From NCBI RefSeq assembly GCF_051062515.1, contig NZ_JAMXEK010000004.1: a stretch of DNA of 64,000 nucleotides; one strand, given 5' to 3'. Numbering within the stretch: position 1 is the first letter of the stretch; each line of letters begins with the position of its first letter. Under the pieces are notes generated by a model. It was not told where the DNA came from. It saw nothing but the letters and a program-made list of their open reading frames with translations, and did not search any database. The position numbers were made by a program, and so were the translations under genes. This stretch comes from Aliarcobacter sp017996075 (lineage in GTDB: Bacteria > Campylobacterota > Campylobacteria > Campylobacterales > Arcobacteraceae). Shown here piece after piece: positions 44,286 through 53,466 of this stretch.

Positions 44286-44888
44286 ATGAACTTAATAGAT
44301 GCAAAATTTTTACAATCGGCTCAAAGTATTGAAGATTCTCCACCACCATCAGTAGCAGAAGTTGCTTTTTTAGGAAGATCAAATGTTGGAAAATCTTCGG
44401 TTTTAAACTCTTTAACAAAACATAAAGGTTTGGCTAAATCATCTTCAACTCCTGGTAAAACTCAACTTATAAACTATTTTGAGATTAAATTTAAAACTCA
44501 AGATGTTGAAACGCCTTATGTTTATACAAGATTTGTTGATTTACCAGGTTTTGGATATGCTAAAGTTGCTAAAACATTAAAAGCAGCTTGGAATAGAAAT
44601 TTAACCGAATATTTAGAGCAAAGACCAAATCTTCAAATATTTGTTCATTTAATAGATTCTAGGCATACTAATCTTGATATTGATAAAAATGTTGATGAAT
44701 TTGTAAAACATATAAAAAGAGGTGATCAAATAATTATAAATGCTTTTACTAAAATAGATAAATTAAATAGTGCTGAGCTAAATAAGTTAAAAAGAGATTT
44801 TCCAGATGGAATTTTTGTTTCAAACTTAAAGAAAAAAGGTATAATTGATCTTCAAAATAAAATTACGGAGCATCTGTTTGGAAATTAG
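44286..44888 (+). CDS. engB: Ribosome biogenesis GTPase YsxC/EngB
   Basis: P-loop GTPase needed for 50S assembly. I use the ATG at 44286 (200 residues: MNLIDAKFLQSAQS) rather than a TTG 24 bases earlier inside lptA without a ribosome site. Motifs: G1 GRSNVGKSSVLN near 28-39, G2 with STPGKTQ near 53, G3 DLPGFGYAK near 87-95, G4 TKID near 152-156. Its end overlaps the next TTG-start gene by 11 bases. Confidence 0.95.
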   Translation: MNLIDAKFLQSAQSIEDSPPPSVAEVAFLGRSNVGKSSVLNSLTKHKGLAKSSSTPGKTQLINYFEIKFKTQDVETPYVYTRFVDLPGFGYAKVAKTLKAAWNRNLTEYLEQRPNLQIFVHLIDSRHTNLDIDKNVDEFVKHIKRGDQIIINAFTKIDKLNSAELNKLKRDFPDGIFVSNLKKKGIIDLQNKITEHLFGN

Positions 44889-45345
44889 ATTTTATAAGCC
44901 AACAGTTCTTGATATCCCAAAAATGCAAGAGCTAGTTCGTCCAGAAGTTGAAAAAGGAATAATACTTTTAAGAACAGAAGATGAAATGGCTACAACTATT
45001 AGATCATATATTGTTGTTGAAGTAGATGGTAAAATGGCTGGTTTTACAGCTACACATATTCACTCTGCTAGAATGGCAGAAGTGAGAAGTTTGATAGTAA
45101 ATGAAGAGTTTAGAGGTTTAGGCTTAGGCAAAAAACTTGTAGAAAAGTGTGTTGAAGAGGCAAAATTTTATGGAATAAAACAGGTTTTATCTCTTACTTA
45201 TGAAAAAGATTTTTTTAATTCATGTGGATTTAGAGAGATTCCAAAAGAAGATATACCTGAGCAAAAAATATGGGCTGATTGCATTAAATGTAAACTATTC
45301 CCAATTTGTAACGAAATAGCCATGGTAAAGGATATTGAGTTTTAA
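44878..45345 (+). CDS. N-acetylglutamate synthase-like GNAT acetyltransferase
   Basis: The 155-residue protein starts at TTG 44878 (CGGAG 7 bases before) and reads MEIRFYKPTVLDIPKM. It has the GNAT core with the acetyl-CoA loop EEFRGLGLGKKLVEKCVEEA near 75-94, plus C-terminal features of short N-acetylglutamate synthases (LTYEKDFFNSCGFREI, IWADCIKCKLFPICNEIAM). These replace ArgA in Campylobacterota and start arginine synthesis. The four cysteines near the end are typical. Its stop overlaps the convergent next gene by four bases. Confidence 0.82.
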   Translation: MEIRFYKPTVLDIPKMQELVRPEVEKGIILLRTEDEMATTIRSYIVVEVDGKMAGFTATHIHSARMAEVRSLIVNEEFRGLGLGKKLVEKCVEEAKFYGIKQVLSLTYEKDFFNSCGFREIPKEDIPEQKIWADCIKCKLFPICNEIAMVKDIEF

Positions 45346-46286
45346 TCTCTAGCTTCTATTACTCTTTTTAGAAGCTCTTCTTTTGTAAATATTTGAGATA
45401 TTTTTTGACTAGATACACCATTTGATAGTGTTATACTAATTCCTTTATTTTCTAAATATTGTGCATTTTTTATAATAACTTTTACTCTATTTTTAAATTC
45501 ATCAAAAATATAAATTTTTCTCCCAACAAAAAGTTCATATAAATTAGGCTCTTTGTAAACTCCTACTAAATCTTTATTTGAATATAGATATTTCCAAATT
45601 TTAATCTCTTGCTCATAATTTAGAAAATATTGCGTGTAGTCAGAAAAAACTCTATTCCCTTTTATATAAAAATTTGTTTCAGGGAAAAAATTTGGTACGC
45701 AGTTGCATAAAAACATATCTTTTTGTTGTTCATTTATCTTTGAAATACAAAAATATTTAAACTTTTTTAATTTTTCTAAATAAAGAATAGTTTGTGAATT
45801 TTGATTTTCTAGTATTGCAAAAATATCAAATAGTTCTTCAAAATCACCTTTATTTGAAGCCAATATTTCAAGAACTTTTATACTTAAATTTGAGTTTTCC
45901 AAACTACTTTTTGGAATTTTATACATCTTCATATTTGAATTTTTTAAATCAACTATATTTATATTGTTTTTTATCTGATTAAGAAGATATATTTTATTTT
46001 CACTATTTTTTTCTACAATAAAAATATTATTACTATCAACTTGAATGGTTTTGTATTTTGCCAAAATCTGTTTTTTAAAATCAGTGATTTTTTCTTCAAC
46101 CATAGTGTATGAAAAGTTATGATTTCTTAAAAATTCAGTTATCTCAAATAGATTATCAAAACTTATTTCACTACTATTTGAATACTCTTTTTTTGTGCTA
46201 TTAAACTCTAAATCCAAGCCAAGAAGATAGTTTTTGTGCCTATATAACTCTTTTTGGTCTTTAATTACAATTTTTTTTAAAATCAT
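45342..46286 (-). CDS. Uncharacterised 314-residue protein next to flagellar genes
   Basis: I do not recognise the family. It has no signal peptide or membrane helix and is rich in Asn, Lys and Ile. The centre holds a small cysteine group (FLCNCVPNFFPETNFYI) and the C-terminal 60 residues (GRKIYIFDEFKNRVKVIIK then LSNGVSSQKISQIFT) look like a compact beta domain. It lies 3 bases after the FlhB-like gene on the same strand, so a flagellar link is plausible. Confidence 0.6.
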   Translation of the reverse strand: MILKKIVIKDQKELYRHKNYLLGLDLEFNSTKKEYSNSSEISFDNLFEITEFLRNHNFSYTMVEEKITDFKKQILAKYKTIQVDSNNIFIVEKNSENKIYLLNQIKNNINIVDLKNSNMKMYKIPKSSLENSNLSIKVLEILASNKGDFEELFDIFAILENQNSQTILYLEKLKKFKYFCISKINEQQKDMFLCNCVPNFFPETNFYIKGNRVFSDYTQYFLNYEQEIKIWKYLYSNKDLVGVYKEPNLYELFVGRKIYIFDEFKNRVKVIIKNAQYLENKGISITLSNGVSSQKISQIFTKEELLKRVIEARD

Positions 46287-46289
46287 TTT

Positions 46290-46562
46290 TTACCTTTTGT
46301 TTGATAATTCATAAATAAATGCAAAAATTTCTGCAACAGCTTTGTACATCGAAGTTGGTATCTCCTTATCTATATCTATTTTAGATAATAATTCAACCAA
46401 ATCCTCATCTTTTTTTATAGGAATTTTGTTATCTTTTGCAATTTTTATTATGTTATTTGCTGTTTCACCTTTTCCTTTTGCGGTTATTTTAGGAGCATTA
46501 TTTGTATTTTTATCATATTGTAAAGCTACTGCTTTTTGTACTTTTTGATTATCTTCTTGCAT
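46290..46562 (-). CDS. FlhB C-terminal-domain-like protein (FlhX/EscU switch family)
   Basis: The 90-residue protein matches the cytoplasmic, C-terminal part of FlhB (AVALQYDKNTNNAPKITAKGKG, IIKIAKDNKIPIKKDEDLVELLSKID). It lacks the NPTH autocleavage site and the membrane part. Such FlhX-type paralogues accompany FliK in Campylobacterota and other bacteria and can substitute for the cleaved FlhB domain. It starts 3 bases after the FliK-like gene, supporting a joint role in hook length or export switching. Confidence 0.85.
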   Translation of the reverse strand: MQEDNQKVQKAVALQYDKNTNNAPKITAKGKGETANNIIKIAKDNKIPIKKDEDLVELLSKIDIDKEIPTSMYKAVAEIFAFIYELSNKR

Positions 46563-46565
46563 CTA

Positions 46566-48266
46566 TTATGCCTTTATATCAATTCGTGAGCTAGTTATAA
46601 AATCGTTGTTATAATTATTTTGATAAACATTTGTTGGTTTTTGCTCTTTATTTTCACTCTCTTCTTTCATATCAAGAAGTTTTATATGCATAGGTATAAT
46701 ATTTGCTTCATTTAGAGCTAATTTTAATTTTTGCAAATTATCTCTTAGTGTAACTTTAAAATGCTCTCTTTGCGCATAAATAGTCATATCAAGTTTATTT
46801 TCATCATACATTGAAAGCATTAAATCAATTTTTCCAAAATCTTTTAGAGTAAGTTTAATTTGACAAAAAAACTTATCTTCCTCTTTCTCTTTAATCTCAA
46901 CTGTACCATCTTCTAACATCTCCCAAAAAAATGGAATATATACAAAATTAGAGTTTGAAACAAGTGAAGTTAGTTGTTGCATATCAATTTGAGTTAAAAG
47001 ATTGTTTATCGTTTTTAAGCTATCTTGAGACTTTATATCTGTTTTTTGTGCAACTTCATCTTGCATTTTAAGAAGGATTGATTTGAAATCATTATCAAGC
47101 TTTTGATTATCTTTTTGATTGTCTAACTGATTATTTGTATATTCTTGAATAATATTTTCTACTTTTTTTATCAAAGAGTTTATCTGATTTTGTATCTCTA
47201 TATTTTTTGGATTAATAGCTTGTAAACTCTCTTTTAACGCAGTTAAAAGTGGATTTAAATTTGTAGCAAAATTATTTGAAAAATTTGAGATATTACTGTT
47301 TTGTACACTATTTAAAATAGCTTCACTTTTTGAAAATAGGTCTGGTGATGCAATTAATTTATCAATCAAAGTTAAAATATTTTTATTTTGTATTATATTT
47401 TGATTTTGTGTTAAATCTTGTTTTATTTGATTTAAAAGCTCTTTTACTTGATTATTGATTAATGATTTAATATTATTGGCACTATTTATATTTTCAGTTT
47501 CTGAGGTTTGTGTTTGCGTTAATGTTTTTGAGACTAAATTTTCAGTTTTTGACTCTATCATTGACCCATTTTGTATGAAATTTTTTAATTCATTTGCAAG
47601 ATTATTTAAAGTTTGTGTTTGATTAGAATTTAAAGAGCTACTTAGATTTTGTAAAGAACTTACTAATGTTTTAAGATTATTTAGTAACTCACTACCTTTT
47701 AAAGAGCCATCTTTTGGTATATTTTTTAAAATGTTATCAATTATTTGACTGCTATTTTTTGCCTCAGGATTATCTATAGTTTTTAAAAGATTTGAGATAT
47801 TTTGCAAAAGATTTTCTAGTTTTGCATTTGGATTTGAAGATAACTTATTTTCTAGGAAAATACCACTATTTTTTATCTGTTCTTTTAAATTATCAGCAGT
47901 TACATCTTTTATATTTTTTAAAAAACTCTCTAAAAGTGGTTTAAATTTTTGTAATGATTCATCATCTTTTATACTTTCTAATAAAGATGATAAATTTGAA
48001 GATAGATTTCCTAAATCTTTAAAAGCAGTTGAGTTTTTTAAGATATTTTCTAAAGTACTGTTTGATTTTGTTCCATCTTTAATTGAGTTTAAAACCTCTT
48101 TTAAAATAGAACTAGCAGCTGTGTTTGTAGAGCTTGAAGAGTTTGAACTATCTTGTTTTAAAAGATTATTTAGAGTTTTATTATCTGCCTCTTTTAAAGC
48201 ATCATTTAAAACTCTATTATTGTTTGCTAAGAGTATATTTAGTGCTGATCCATTTGAAATTAACAT
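46566..48266 (-). CDS. fliK: FliK-like flagellar hook-length control protein
   Basis: The 566-residue protein is Asn/Ser/Leu-rich with repeated helical blocks (LENILKNS, LKNLIQ-like heptads) through most of its length, suited to a molecular ruler, and ends in a FliK C-terminal domain (FFCQIKLTLKDFGKIDLMLS near 455-475, AQREHFKVTLRDNLQKLKLAL near 489-509). It measures the hook and triggers the export switch at FlhB. The adjacent FlhB-like gene supports this. Only the C-terminal domain is conserved in sequence. Confidence 0.8.
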   Translation of the reverse strand: MLISNGSALNILLANNNRVLNDALKEADNKTLNNLLKQDSSNSSSSTNTAASSILKEVLNSIKDGTKSNSTLENILKNSTAFKDLGNLSSNLSSLLESIKDDESLQKFKPLLESFLKNIKDVTADNLKEQIKNSGIFLENKLSSNPNAKLENLLQNISNLLKTIDNPEAKNSSQIIDNILKNIPKDGSLKGSELLNNLKTLVSSLQNLSSSLNSNQTQTLNNLANELKNFIQNGSMIESKTENLVSKTLTQTQTSETENINSANNIKSLINNQVKELLNQIKQDLTQNQNIIQNKNILTLIDKLIASPDLFSKSEAILNSVQNSNISNFSNNFATNLNPLLTALKESLQAINPKNIEIQNQINSLIKKVENIIQEYTNNQLDNQKDNQKLDNDFKSILLKMQDEVAQKTDIKSQDSLKTINNLLTQIDMQQLTSLVSNSNFVYIPFFWEMLEDGTVEIKEKEEDKFFCQIKLTLKDFGKIDLMLSMYDENKLDMTIYAQREHFKVTLRDNLQKLKLALNEANIIPMHIKLLDMKEESENKEQKPTNVYQNNYNNDFITSSRIDIKA

Positions 48267-48295
48267 TTTAGACCATAATATTATATGTTTTTTTA

Positions 48296-48314
48296 GAGTA
48301 GATTTTATCTACTC
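48296..48314. terminator. Perfect hairpin between aldolase-like and fliK-like genes
   Basis: GAGTAGAT and ATCTACTC form an 8-base-pair stem with a three-base loop, overlapping the end of the aldolase-like gene. On that strand no T run follows, so it may slow or end transcription only weakly. Confidence 0.4.
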
Positions 48315-49280
48315 CATAAAAGAGATATTCTTAAAAAACTCTCTATATTTTGTATCACCTTCATCTCTAGCTTTCATAGCAGCTCTTGGATGTTCGTTTA
48401 GTTGACCTGTTATCATATAAGGAATACTATATCCCCAGTCAAGTTTTTTCTCTAATTCAACTATATAATTTTCAATAAACTCTAAAACAGGCATCTGTTT
48501 ATATTTTGGATTTTTTAAGAACCCTAAAAGAAGCTCTAGTGGACAATTTCCAGCTCCCCTTCCAAGTCCTGAAACTGTAACATCAAGGAAACTAGCTCCA
48601 TAAATCATAGCTTCTAAAGTATTTGCATATGCAAGTTGAAGATTATTGTGTGCATGAATTCCAACTTTTTTACCTGATTTTTGAGCAAAACTTAGATATT
48701 TTTCTGTTAGTTTTCTAATTTGTTCAGGATAAAAAGAACCAAAACTATCAGCAATATAAATTACATCAACATTTGTTTTAGAAAGTTGCTCTAAAACTTC
48801 ATCTAGCTCATCATCAAATGATTTTGAAATAGCCATAATATTTACAGTTGTTTCATAACCTTTTGCATGTGCATCTTCTATTAGTTCAATTGCTGCTGGA
48901 ATTTGGTGAATATATGTTGCGATTCTAATCATATCAACAACACTTTGATCTTTTGGTCTAAGTTCTTCTTTTAAACTTCTTCCAATGTCACTCATAACAG
49001 CAATTTTTAGATTTGTATTATTTTCCCCTACAATTCTTCTTATATCTTCTTCTTTACAAAAATTCCAAGCTCCATACTCATCTTCACTCATTAAAGTTGG
49101 AGATACATTTTTCCCTATTTCCATATAATCAACACCACTAGCAACACACATTTCATAGTGAGCTTTTACGAACTCATCACTAAAATGGAAGTTATTTACA
49201 AGTCCACCATCTCTAATAGTACAATCAAAAACTTTTAAATCTTCTCTAACTGAAAGTATAGTTCCTTTTTTCTCTAGCAT
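48309..49280 (-). CDS. HMG-CoA lyase/isopropylmalate synthase-like aldolase (HOA family)
   Basis: The 323 residues form a DRE-TIM barrel: VFDCTIRDGGLVNNFHFSD near 18-36 holds the catalytic R and metal D, YIADSFGSFYPEQIR near 175-189 and GIHAHNNLQLAYANTLEA near 202-219 supply the metal histidines, and GLGRGAGNCPLELLLG near 236 is conserved in aldolases of the 4-hydroxy-2-oxovalerate type. The C-terminal part is short and has no acyl-CoA domain. Similar genes lie near nucleotide-sugar loci, but here it stands alone before fliK. Exact substrate is not known. Confidence 0.82.
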   Translation of the reverse strand: MLEKKGTILSVREDLKVFDCTIRDGGLVNNFHFSDEFVKAHYEMCVASGVDYMEIGKNVSPTLMSEDEYGAWNFCKEEDIRRIVGENNTNLKIAVMSDIGRSLKEELRPKDQSVVDMIRIATYIHQIPAAIELIEDAHAKGYETTVNIMAISKSFDDELDEVLEQLSKTNVDVIYIADSFGSFYPEQIRKLTEKYLSFAQKSGKKVGIHAHNNLQLAYANTLEAMIYGASFLDVTVSGLGRGAGNCPLELLLGFLKNPKYKQMPVLEFIENYIVELEKKLDWGYSIPYMITGQLNEHPRAAMKARDEGDTKYREFFKNISFME

Positions 49281-49346
49281 TAGTTCTTTTCCTTAATTTT
49301 TTTAGTTCTAAATATTAGCCAAATGTAACAAAAATTTTTATTAATA

Positions 49347-50138
49347 CTATTTTATTTTTAGAACTTCCTCTATATTCTCGTATTTAAAGCTTTTATAATC
49401 GATAGATTTTTGTTTTATTGCGTTTATTGCCATTTTATCTGCTAGTTCATTTCCTTCAACTCCACTATGACCTTTTACATACTCTAGATTTACTTTTGAT
49501 TTTAACTTTTCAAAAAGCTCATGAGATTTTATTATCAAAGGAAGATTTTTTATCTCTCCACCTTTTTTACTCCAACCATTTTTTTTCCATGAATATGCCC
49601 ATGTTGATATACAATCTATTGCATATTTTGAGTCTGTAAAAATAGATATAGTACTATTAATTTTTGACTCATCTGCTATTTGTAAAGCTTTGTATAAAGC
49701 ATTTAATTCAGCAATATTGTTTGTTCCACTCTCAATAAAATCACCATATAATAAAACTGGGTTTTTGTCATCAAAATAAACTGCTATTCCACTTCCTGCA
49801 TTTCCAGGATTTCCGCTACAAGCTCCATCACAATATATTTTTAAAATATTATTTGATATTGAGATATTGTTATCTTCATTTTTATATACATTTGCTTTTA
49901 TATTGTTGTGTTCTAATACTAAATGATAGTTTGAAATTATTTGCTCTTGAGATTTTAAATCATCAATACCTCTTAGAAGCATTAGTAAATTTGAGTCATT
50001 TTTTGAGATCTCTTTTCCTAAAATTTCATTTTCATAATTTTTTTCAGAGCTAAAATCTATATTTAATATATCAAGCTGTTTTATATTTAAATCACCATTG
50101 TAATAAATTTTGTTTAAAAATTCTTTGTCTATTTTCAT
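49347..50138 (-). CDS. rnhA: RNase HI-type protein with N-terminal extension
   Basis: The C-terminal half (about 100-250) is an RNase HI domain: LKIYCDGACSGNPGNAGSGI with the first Asp near 103, NNIAELNALYKAL with the Glu near 145, FTDSKYAID with Asp near 167 and GHSGVEGNELAD with the last Asp near 235. Standard RNase HI has about 155 residues; this one has 263. The extra 95 N-terminal residues are Asn/Asp/Lys-rich, do not look like the usual hybrid-binding domain, and end just before the catalytic strand. Digests RNA of RNA-DNA hybrids. Confidence 0.88.
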   Translation of the reverse strand: MKIDKEFLNKIYYNGDLNIKQLDILNIDFSSEKNYENEILGKEISKNDSNLLMLLRGIDDLKSQEQIISNYHLVLEHNNIKANVYKNEDNNISISNNILKIYCDGACSGNPGNAGSGIAVYFDDKNPVLLYGDFIESGTNNIAELNALYKALQIADESKINSTISIFTDSKYAIDCISTWAYSWKKNGWSKKGGEIKNLPLIIKSHELFEKLKSKVNLEYVKGHSGVEGNELADKMAINAIKQKSIDYKSFKYENIEEVLKIK

Positions 50139-50267
50139 ATTACTTTTACTTATAATTAATTTTTTTTCAATTGAAGATTGTACAAAAATAGGGCTTTATT
50201 GTTGTTGTAAATCAACCAAAAATAGCCAAATTTATGGTAGAGTTACACAAAAAATTAGGATTTATGA

Positions 50268-52490
50268 ATGATTTCAAAACTATCTATAAAACAAAAGCTA
50301 ATTGCAATTATGCTTATTCCTTTGATTATTGTAATTTTGCTAGCAGCAAAATTAGCTTATGACTCATACAGAAGCTTGGAAAACCTTAAATCATTAGATA
50401 AAGTTGTTATTTTATCTACAAAAATTGGTGCATTGGTTCATGAAACTCAAAAAGAGAGAGGTATGACGGCAGGATTTATTGGAAGTAAAGGTGTTAAGTT
50501 TAAAGATGATTTACCAAAACAAAGAGAAGAGGTAAATAAACAAATAACTTTTTTAAATGAATTTTTATCAGATTTTGATAAATCAAAATATAGTGATGAT
50601 TTTATAAAAAATCTAAATAGTGGTTTAGAAAAGTTAAAAGATTTACAAGGTGTAAGAAATAGTGTAAATAGTTTAAATATTGCAGCACCTATAGCAATAG
50701 CTTACTATACGGACACAAACACTCTTTTGCTTAATACTTTAGGAACTATTGTAAAGTTTTCAAATAGTCCAAATGTTACAAAAGAGTTGGGAAGTTATAT
50801 GAACTTTTTACTTTCAAAAGAGCGAACAGGAATAGAAAGAGCAGTTGGTACAAATACTTTTGCACAAAATAAGTTTACAGAAGGATTAAAAGCTAGATTT
50901 TATACTCTTATAGCTGAACAAACTGCATATATGGATATATTCTCAAAAATTGCTTCAAAAGATATAGTTGATTTTTACTTAAAAACAGTTGTTGGAAAAG
51001 ATATAGAAGAGGTTGAAAAGATGCGAAAAATAGCACTTTTTAGTAATATCGAAGAGAATTTTGGAGTAGAACCAAACTACTGGTTTGCAACAATTACAAA
51101 CAAGATAAATCTTTTGAAGCAAGTTGAAGATCATATTTCTATTCATCTTTTAAATGAGATTAACCTGGAAAAAGATGAAGCAACATTTCATCTAGTACTT
51201 TTCTCACTATTAAGTATTTTTGGTATTGGTATTACGATGATTTTGGCAAGAACTATTGCATTTACAATCTTAATAGATGTTGCTAGTGTACGATCTGGAA
51301 TAGAAGAGTTTTTTGCTTTCATTAATTTTGAAAAAGATGATATTAAATTAATTGGTGTTGATTCAACAGATGAGTTAGGAATGATGTCTAAAATTATTAA
51401 TAAAAATATTTCAAATACTAAAGCAAATATACAAAAAGATAGAGAGCTAATAGCAGATACAATAAGAGTTGCAAATAGTATTAATAAAGGACATTTGGAC
51501 CAAAAAATTATGGTTAATTCAAATAATCCCGCATTAAATGAGCTTAAAGACATTATAAATGAGATGTTAAATACTCTAAACAGTAATATTTCAAATATTC
51601 TAAAAGTTCTAACTTCTTACTCAAAACTAGATTTCAGACCAAGATTAAAAGATAATGACCTTGAGGGAATTATTCAAGAGTTGGAAAAAGATATAAATAT
51701 TTTAAGAGATGTTATTACTCAAACCCTACTTGATAATAAAAAAGTTGGGTTTACTTTAAAAGAGAATGCAAATATTTTAAGTTTTAATATGCAAAGTATA
51801 TCAACAGCTGCAAATTCACAAGCTGCATCTTTAGAAGAGACAGCAGCATCTTTAGAAGAGATAACATCAAATATCACAAACAATACACAAACAACTACAA
51901 AAATGGCAAGTTATGGTGAAAAAGTAAAAGAGTCAATAAAAATTGGACAAGATTTAGCAAATAAAACTGTTAGTTCTATGGAAGATATAAATAAACAAGC
52001 ATTAGCTATAAATGAGGCTATAGGTGTAATTGATCAAATAGCATTCCAAACAAATATTCTAAGTCTAAATGCTGCTGTTGAAGCTGCAACTGCGGGAGAA
52101 GCAGGAAAAGGTTTTGCAGTTGTTGCTGGAGAAGTAAGAAATCTTGCAAGTAGAAGTGCTGAAGCTGCAAATGAGATAAAAAGAATAGTACAGTTAGCAA
52201 CAAGCAAAACAAAAGAGGGTAGTGAAATTGCAAATAGTATGATAGAAGGATATACATCTTTAAATGAGAATATATCTATAACTTTAGATTTAATACAAAA
52301 TGTAACAACAGCTAGTAAAGAGCAGTCAATTGGAATGGTTCAAATAAATGATGCTGTAAACAACCTTGACCAAATTACTCAAAAAAATGCACAAAGTGCA
52401 TCTGAAGCAAATGAAATTGCAAAACAAACATTAAAAATATCAAATGAGATTATAGAACAGGTAAATTCTAAAGAGTTTGATGGAAAGTAA
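50268..52490 (+). CDS. Methyl-accepting chemotaxis protein with NIT sensor domain
   Basis: The 740-residue receptor has a membrane helix at about 11-30, a large periplasmic NIT (nitrate/nitrite-sensing type) domain at about 45-305 with ETQKERGMTAGFIGSKG and FLLSKERTGIERAVG, a second helix near 306-327, HAMP-like helices and a cytoplasmic signalling tip (DQIAFQTNILSLNAAVEAAT near 585-604, GKGFAVVAGEVRNLASRSAEAA). It directs the flagellar motor through CheA/CheW. NIT domains are known to bind nitrate or nitrite in some proteins; ligand here is unproven. Divergent from rnhA, with a 129-base gap. Confidence 0.92.
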   Translation: MISKLSIKQKLIAIMLIPLIIVILLAAKLAYDSYRSLENLKSLDKVVILSTKIGALVHETQKERGMTAGFIGSKGVKFKDDLPKQREEVNKQITFLNEFLSDFDKSKYSDDFIKNLNSGLEKLKDLQGVRNSVNSLNIAAPIAIAYYTDTNTLLLNTLGTIVKFSNSPNVTKELGSYMNFLLSKERTGIERAVGTNTFAQNKFTEGLKARFYTLIAEQTAYMDIFSKIASKDIVDFYLKTVVGKDIEEVEKMRKIALFSNIEENFGVEPNYWFATITNKINLLKQVEDHISIHLLNEINLEKDEATFHLVLFSLLSIFGIGITMILARTIAFTILIDVASVRSGIEEFFAFINFEKDDIKLIGVDSTDELGMMSKIINKNISNTKANIQKDRELIADTIRVANSINKGHLDQKIMVNSNNPALNELKDIINEMLNTLNSNISNILKVLTSYSKLDFRPRLKDNDLEGIIQELEKDINILRDVITQTLLDNKKVGFTLKENANILSFNMQSISTAANSQAASLEETAASLEEITSNITNNTQTTTKMASYGEKVKESIKIGQDLANKTVSSMEDINKQALAINEAIGVIDQIAFQTNILSLNAAVEAATAGEAGKGFAVVAGEVRNLASRSAEAANEIKRIVQLATSKTKEGSEIANSMIEGYTSLNENISITLDLIQNVTTASKEQSIGMVQINDAVNNLDQITQKNAQSASEANEIAKQTLKISNEIIEQVNSKEFDGK

Positions 52491-52498
52491 GAAATAAT

Positions 52499-52528
52499 AA
52501 GAGTTATATTTAAGGAATATAACTCTCT
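52499..52528. terminator. Bidirectional hairpin between chemoreceptor and DUF2721 genes
   Basis: GAGTTATATT and AATATAACTC pair across a five-base loop, with A residues before and CTTT after. It overlaps the end of the minus-strand DUF2721 gene. Confidence 0.72.
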
Positions 52529-52977
52529 TTATTGTTTATAAATTTTGTAGTATAAAAAAGCTCTCTTAAAAATAAAATTAGTGAAACTACTAAACAACTC
52601 ATAGCCAAAATAAATAAAATCGCTATTAAAAAAGTGTGTTCAAAGTGAAAAAATGAACTTAAAAATATTGTGATAATAACCAAAGCAATTAAAAGACCTG
52701 TTGTTGTCCCAAAAAATATCGCTCGATTTGTATTATTCATTCTCATTGTTAAAAAATCTCTTCTAGATTTTATCATATTTCTTAATTCATCATCTATTTT
52801 GTTTTGCTCTTTTTTTTCACTCTCAAATTTATCTAATTTATCAACCTTATCAATAATTCTAACTAACCTTCCTGTAAAAACATTTAGAAGTCCTGCAACA
52901 CCTGCTAATAAAAAAACAGGTGCAACAGAGAGTTGAATCATACTTGATACTGAATTTATCTCACCTATATTTATCAC
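52510..52977 (-). CDS. DUF2721 family membrane protein
   Basis: The 155 residues give an N-terminal helix (VAPVFLLAGVAGLLNVFTGR near 17-36), a charged cytoplasmic stretch, and two C-terminal helices (ATTTGLLIALVIITIFLSSF near 91-110 and LIAILFILAMSCLVVSLILF near 118-137). This three-helix arrangement and the RLVRIIDKVDKL segment match DUF2721. No function is established for the family. Overlaps the upstream DUF302 gene by one base (TAATG-type). Confidence 0.78.
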   Translation of the reverse strand: MINIGEINSVSSMIQLSVAPVFLLAGVAGLLNVFTGRLVRIIDKVDKLDKFESEKKEQNKIDDELRNMIKSRRDFLTMRMNNTNRAIFFGTTTGLLIALVIITIFLSSFFHFEHTFLIAILFILAMSCLVVSLILFLRELFYTTKFINNKESYIP

Positions 52978-53354
52978 TATTTTGCTTCTTCTATTATTTT
53001 TAAAAGCCCTTCTTGTGTTTTTTGTGCAAGTTCTATTAAATCAGGGTTTATATCATCTACTAGTTGAACTAAAGAGTTTAAAGTGATATTTGTTTCTCCA
53101 TCTTGAGTATAAACTGCAATTTTGCAAGGCATAATACAAGCTAAACTAATATCTTCATTTAAAAAAGTTTCAGCAACATTTGGATTGCAAATATCAATTA
53201 CTTGACACTGTGCATCTAATTTTTTACCCTTTGAGCTTAAAGTCTCTTTTATATTGTGTATGTGTTGAACTCCAAAACCATGGTTTGGGGCTAACTCTTT
53301 TATGGTATCAACTATCTCTTGAACTGTTTTGTTTGATATTTCTATATATTGCAT
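52977..53354 (-). CDS. DUF302 domain protein
   Basis: The 125-residue protein (start ATG 53354, with AAGGAAAAAC upstream; a 12-residue longer frame lacks a ribosome site) shows the DUF302 core: TVQEIVDTIKELAPNHGFGV near 9-28, VIDICNPNVAETFLNED near 52-68 and SLACIMPCKIAVYTQDGETNI near 69-89 with a CIMPC pair of cysteines. Family members are linked to redox or heavy metal tasks but are poorly studied. Leads the DUF2721 gene. Confidence 0.8.
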   Translation of the reverse strand: MQYIEISNKTVQEIVDTIKELAPNHGFGVQHIHNIKETLSSKGKKLDAQCQVIDICNPNVAETFLNEDISLACIMPCKIAVYTQDGETNITLNSLVQLVDDINPDLIELAQKTQEGLLKIIEEAK

Positions 53355-53466
53355 GTTTTTCCTTTTATATATTTTTGTTGATTGTAGCAAATTAATTTTT
53401 ATAAAAACATATTCTTTTCAATTTATGAATCAAAATCAAAAAAATGTGATATAATCTCACAATTTC

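Noticed and set aside
47400..48200. Asn/Leu repeats in the fliK-like gene as DNA repeats
   Set aside because: The repeats are at protein level (helical heptads) with no exact DNA unit.
51188..51553. 121-codon minus-strand frame inside the chemoreceptor gene
   Set aside because: Shadow of the receptor coding sequence.
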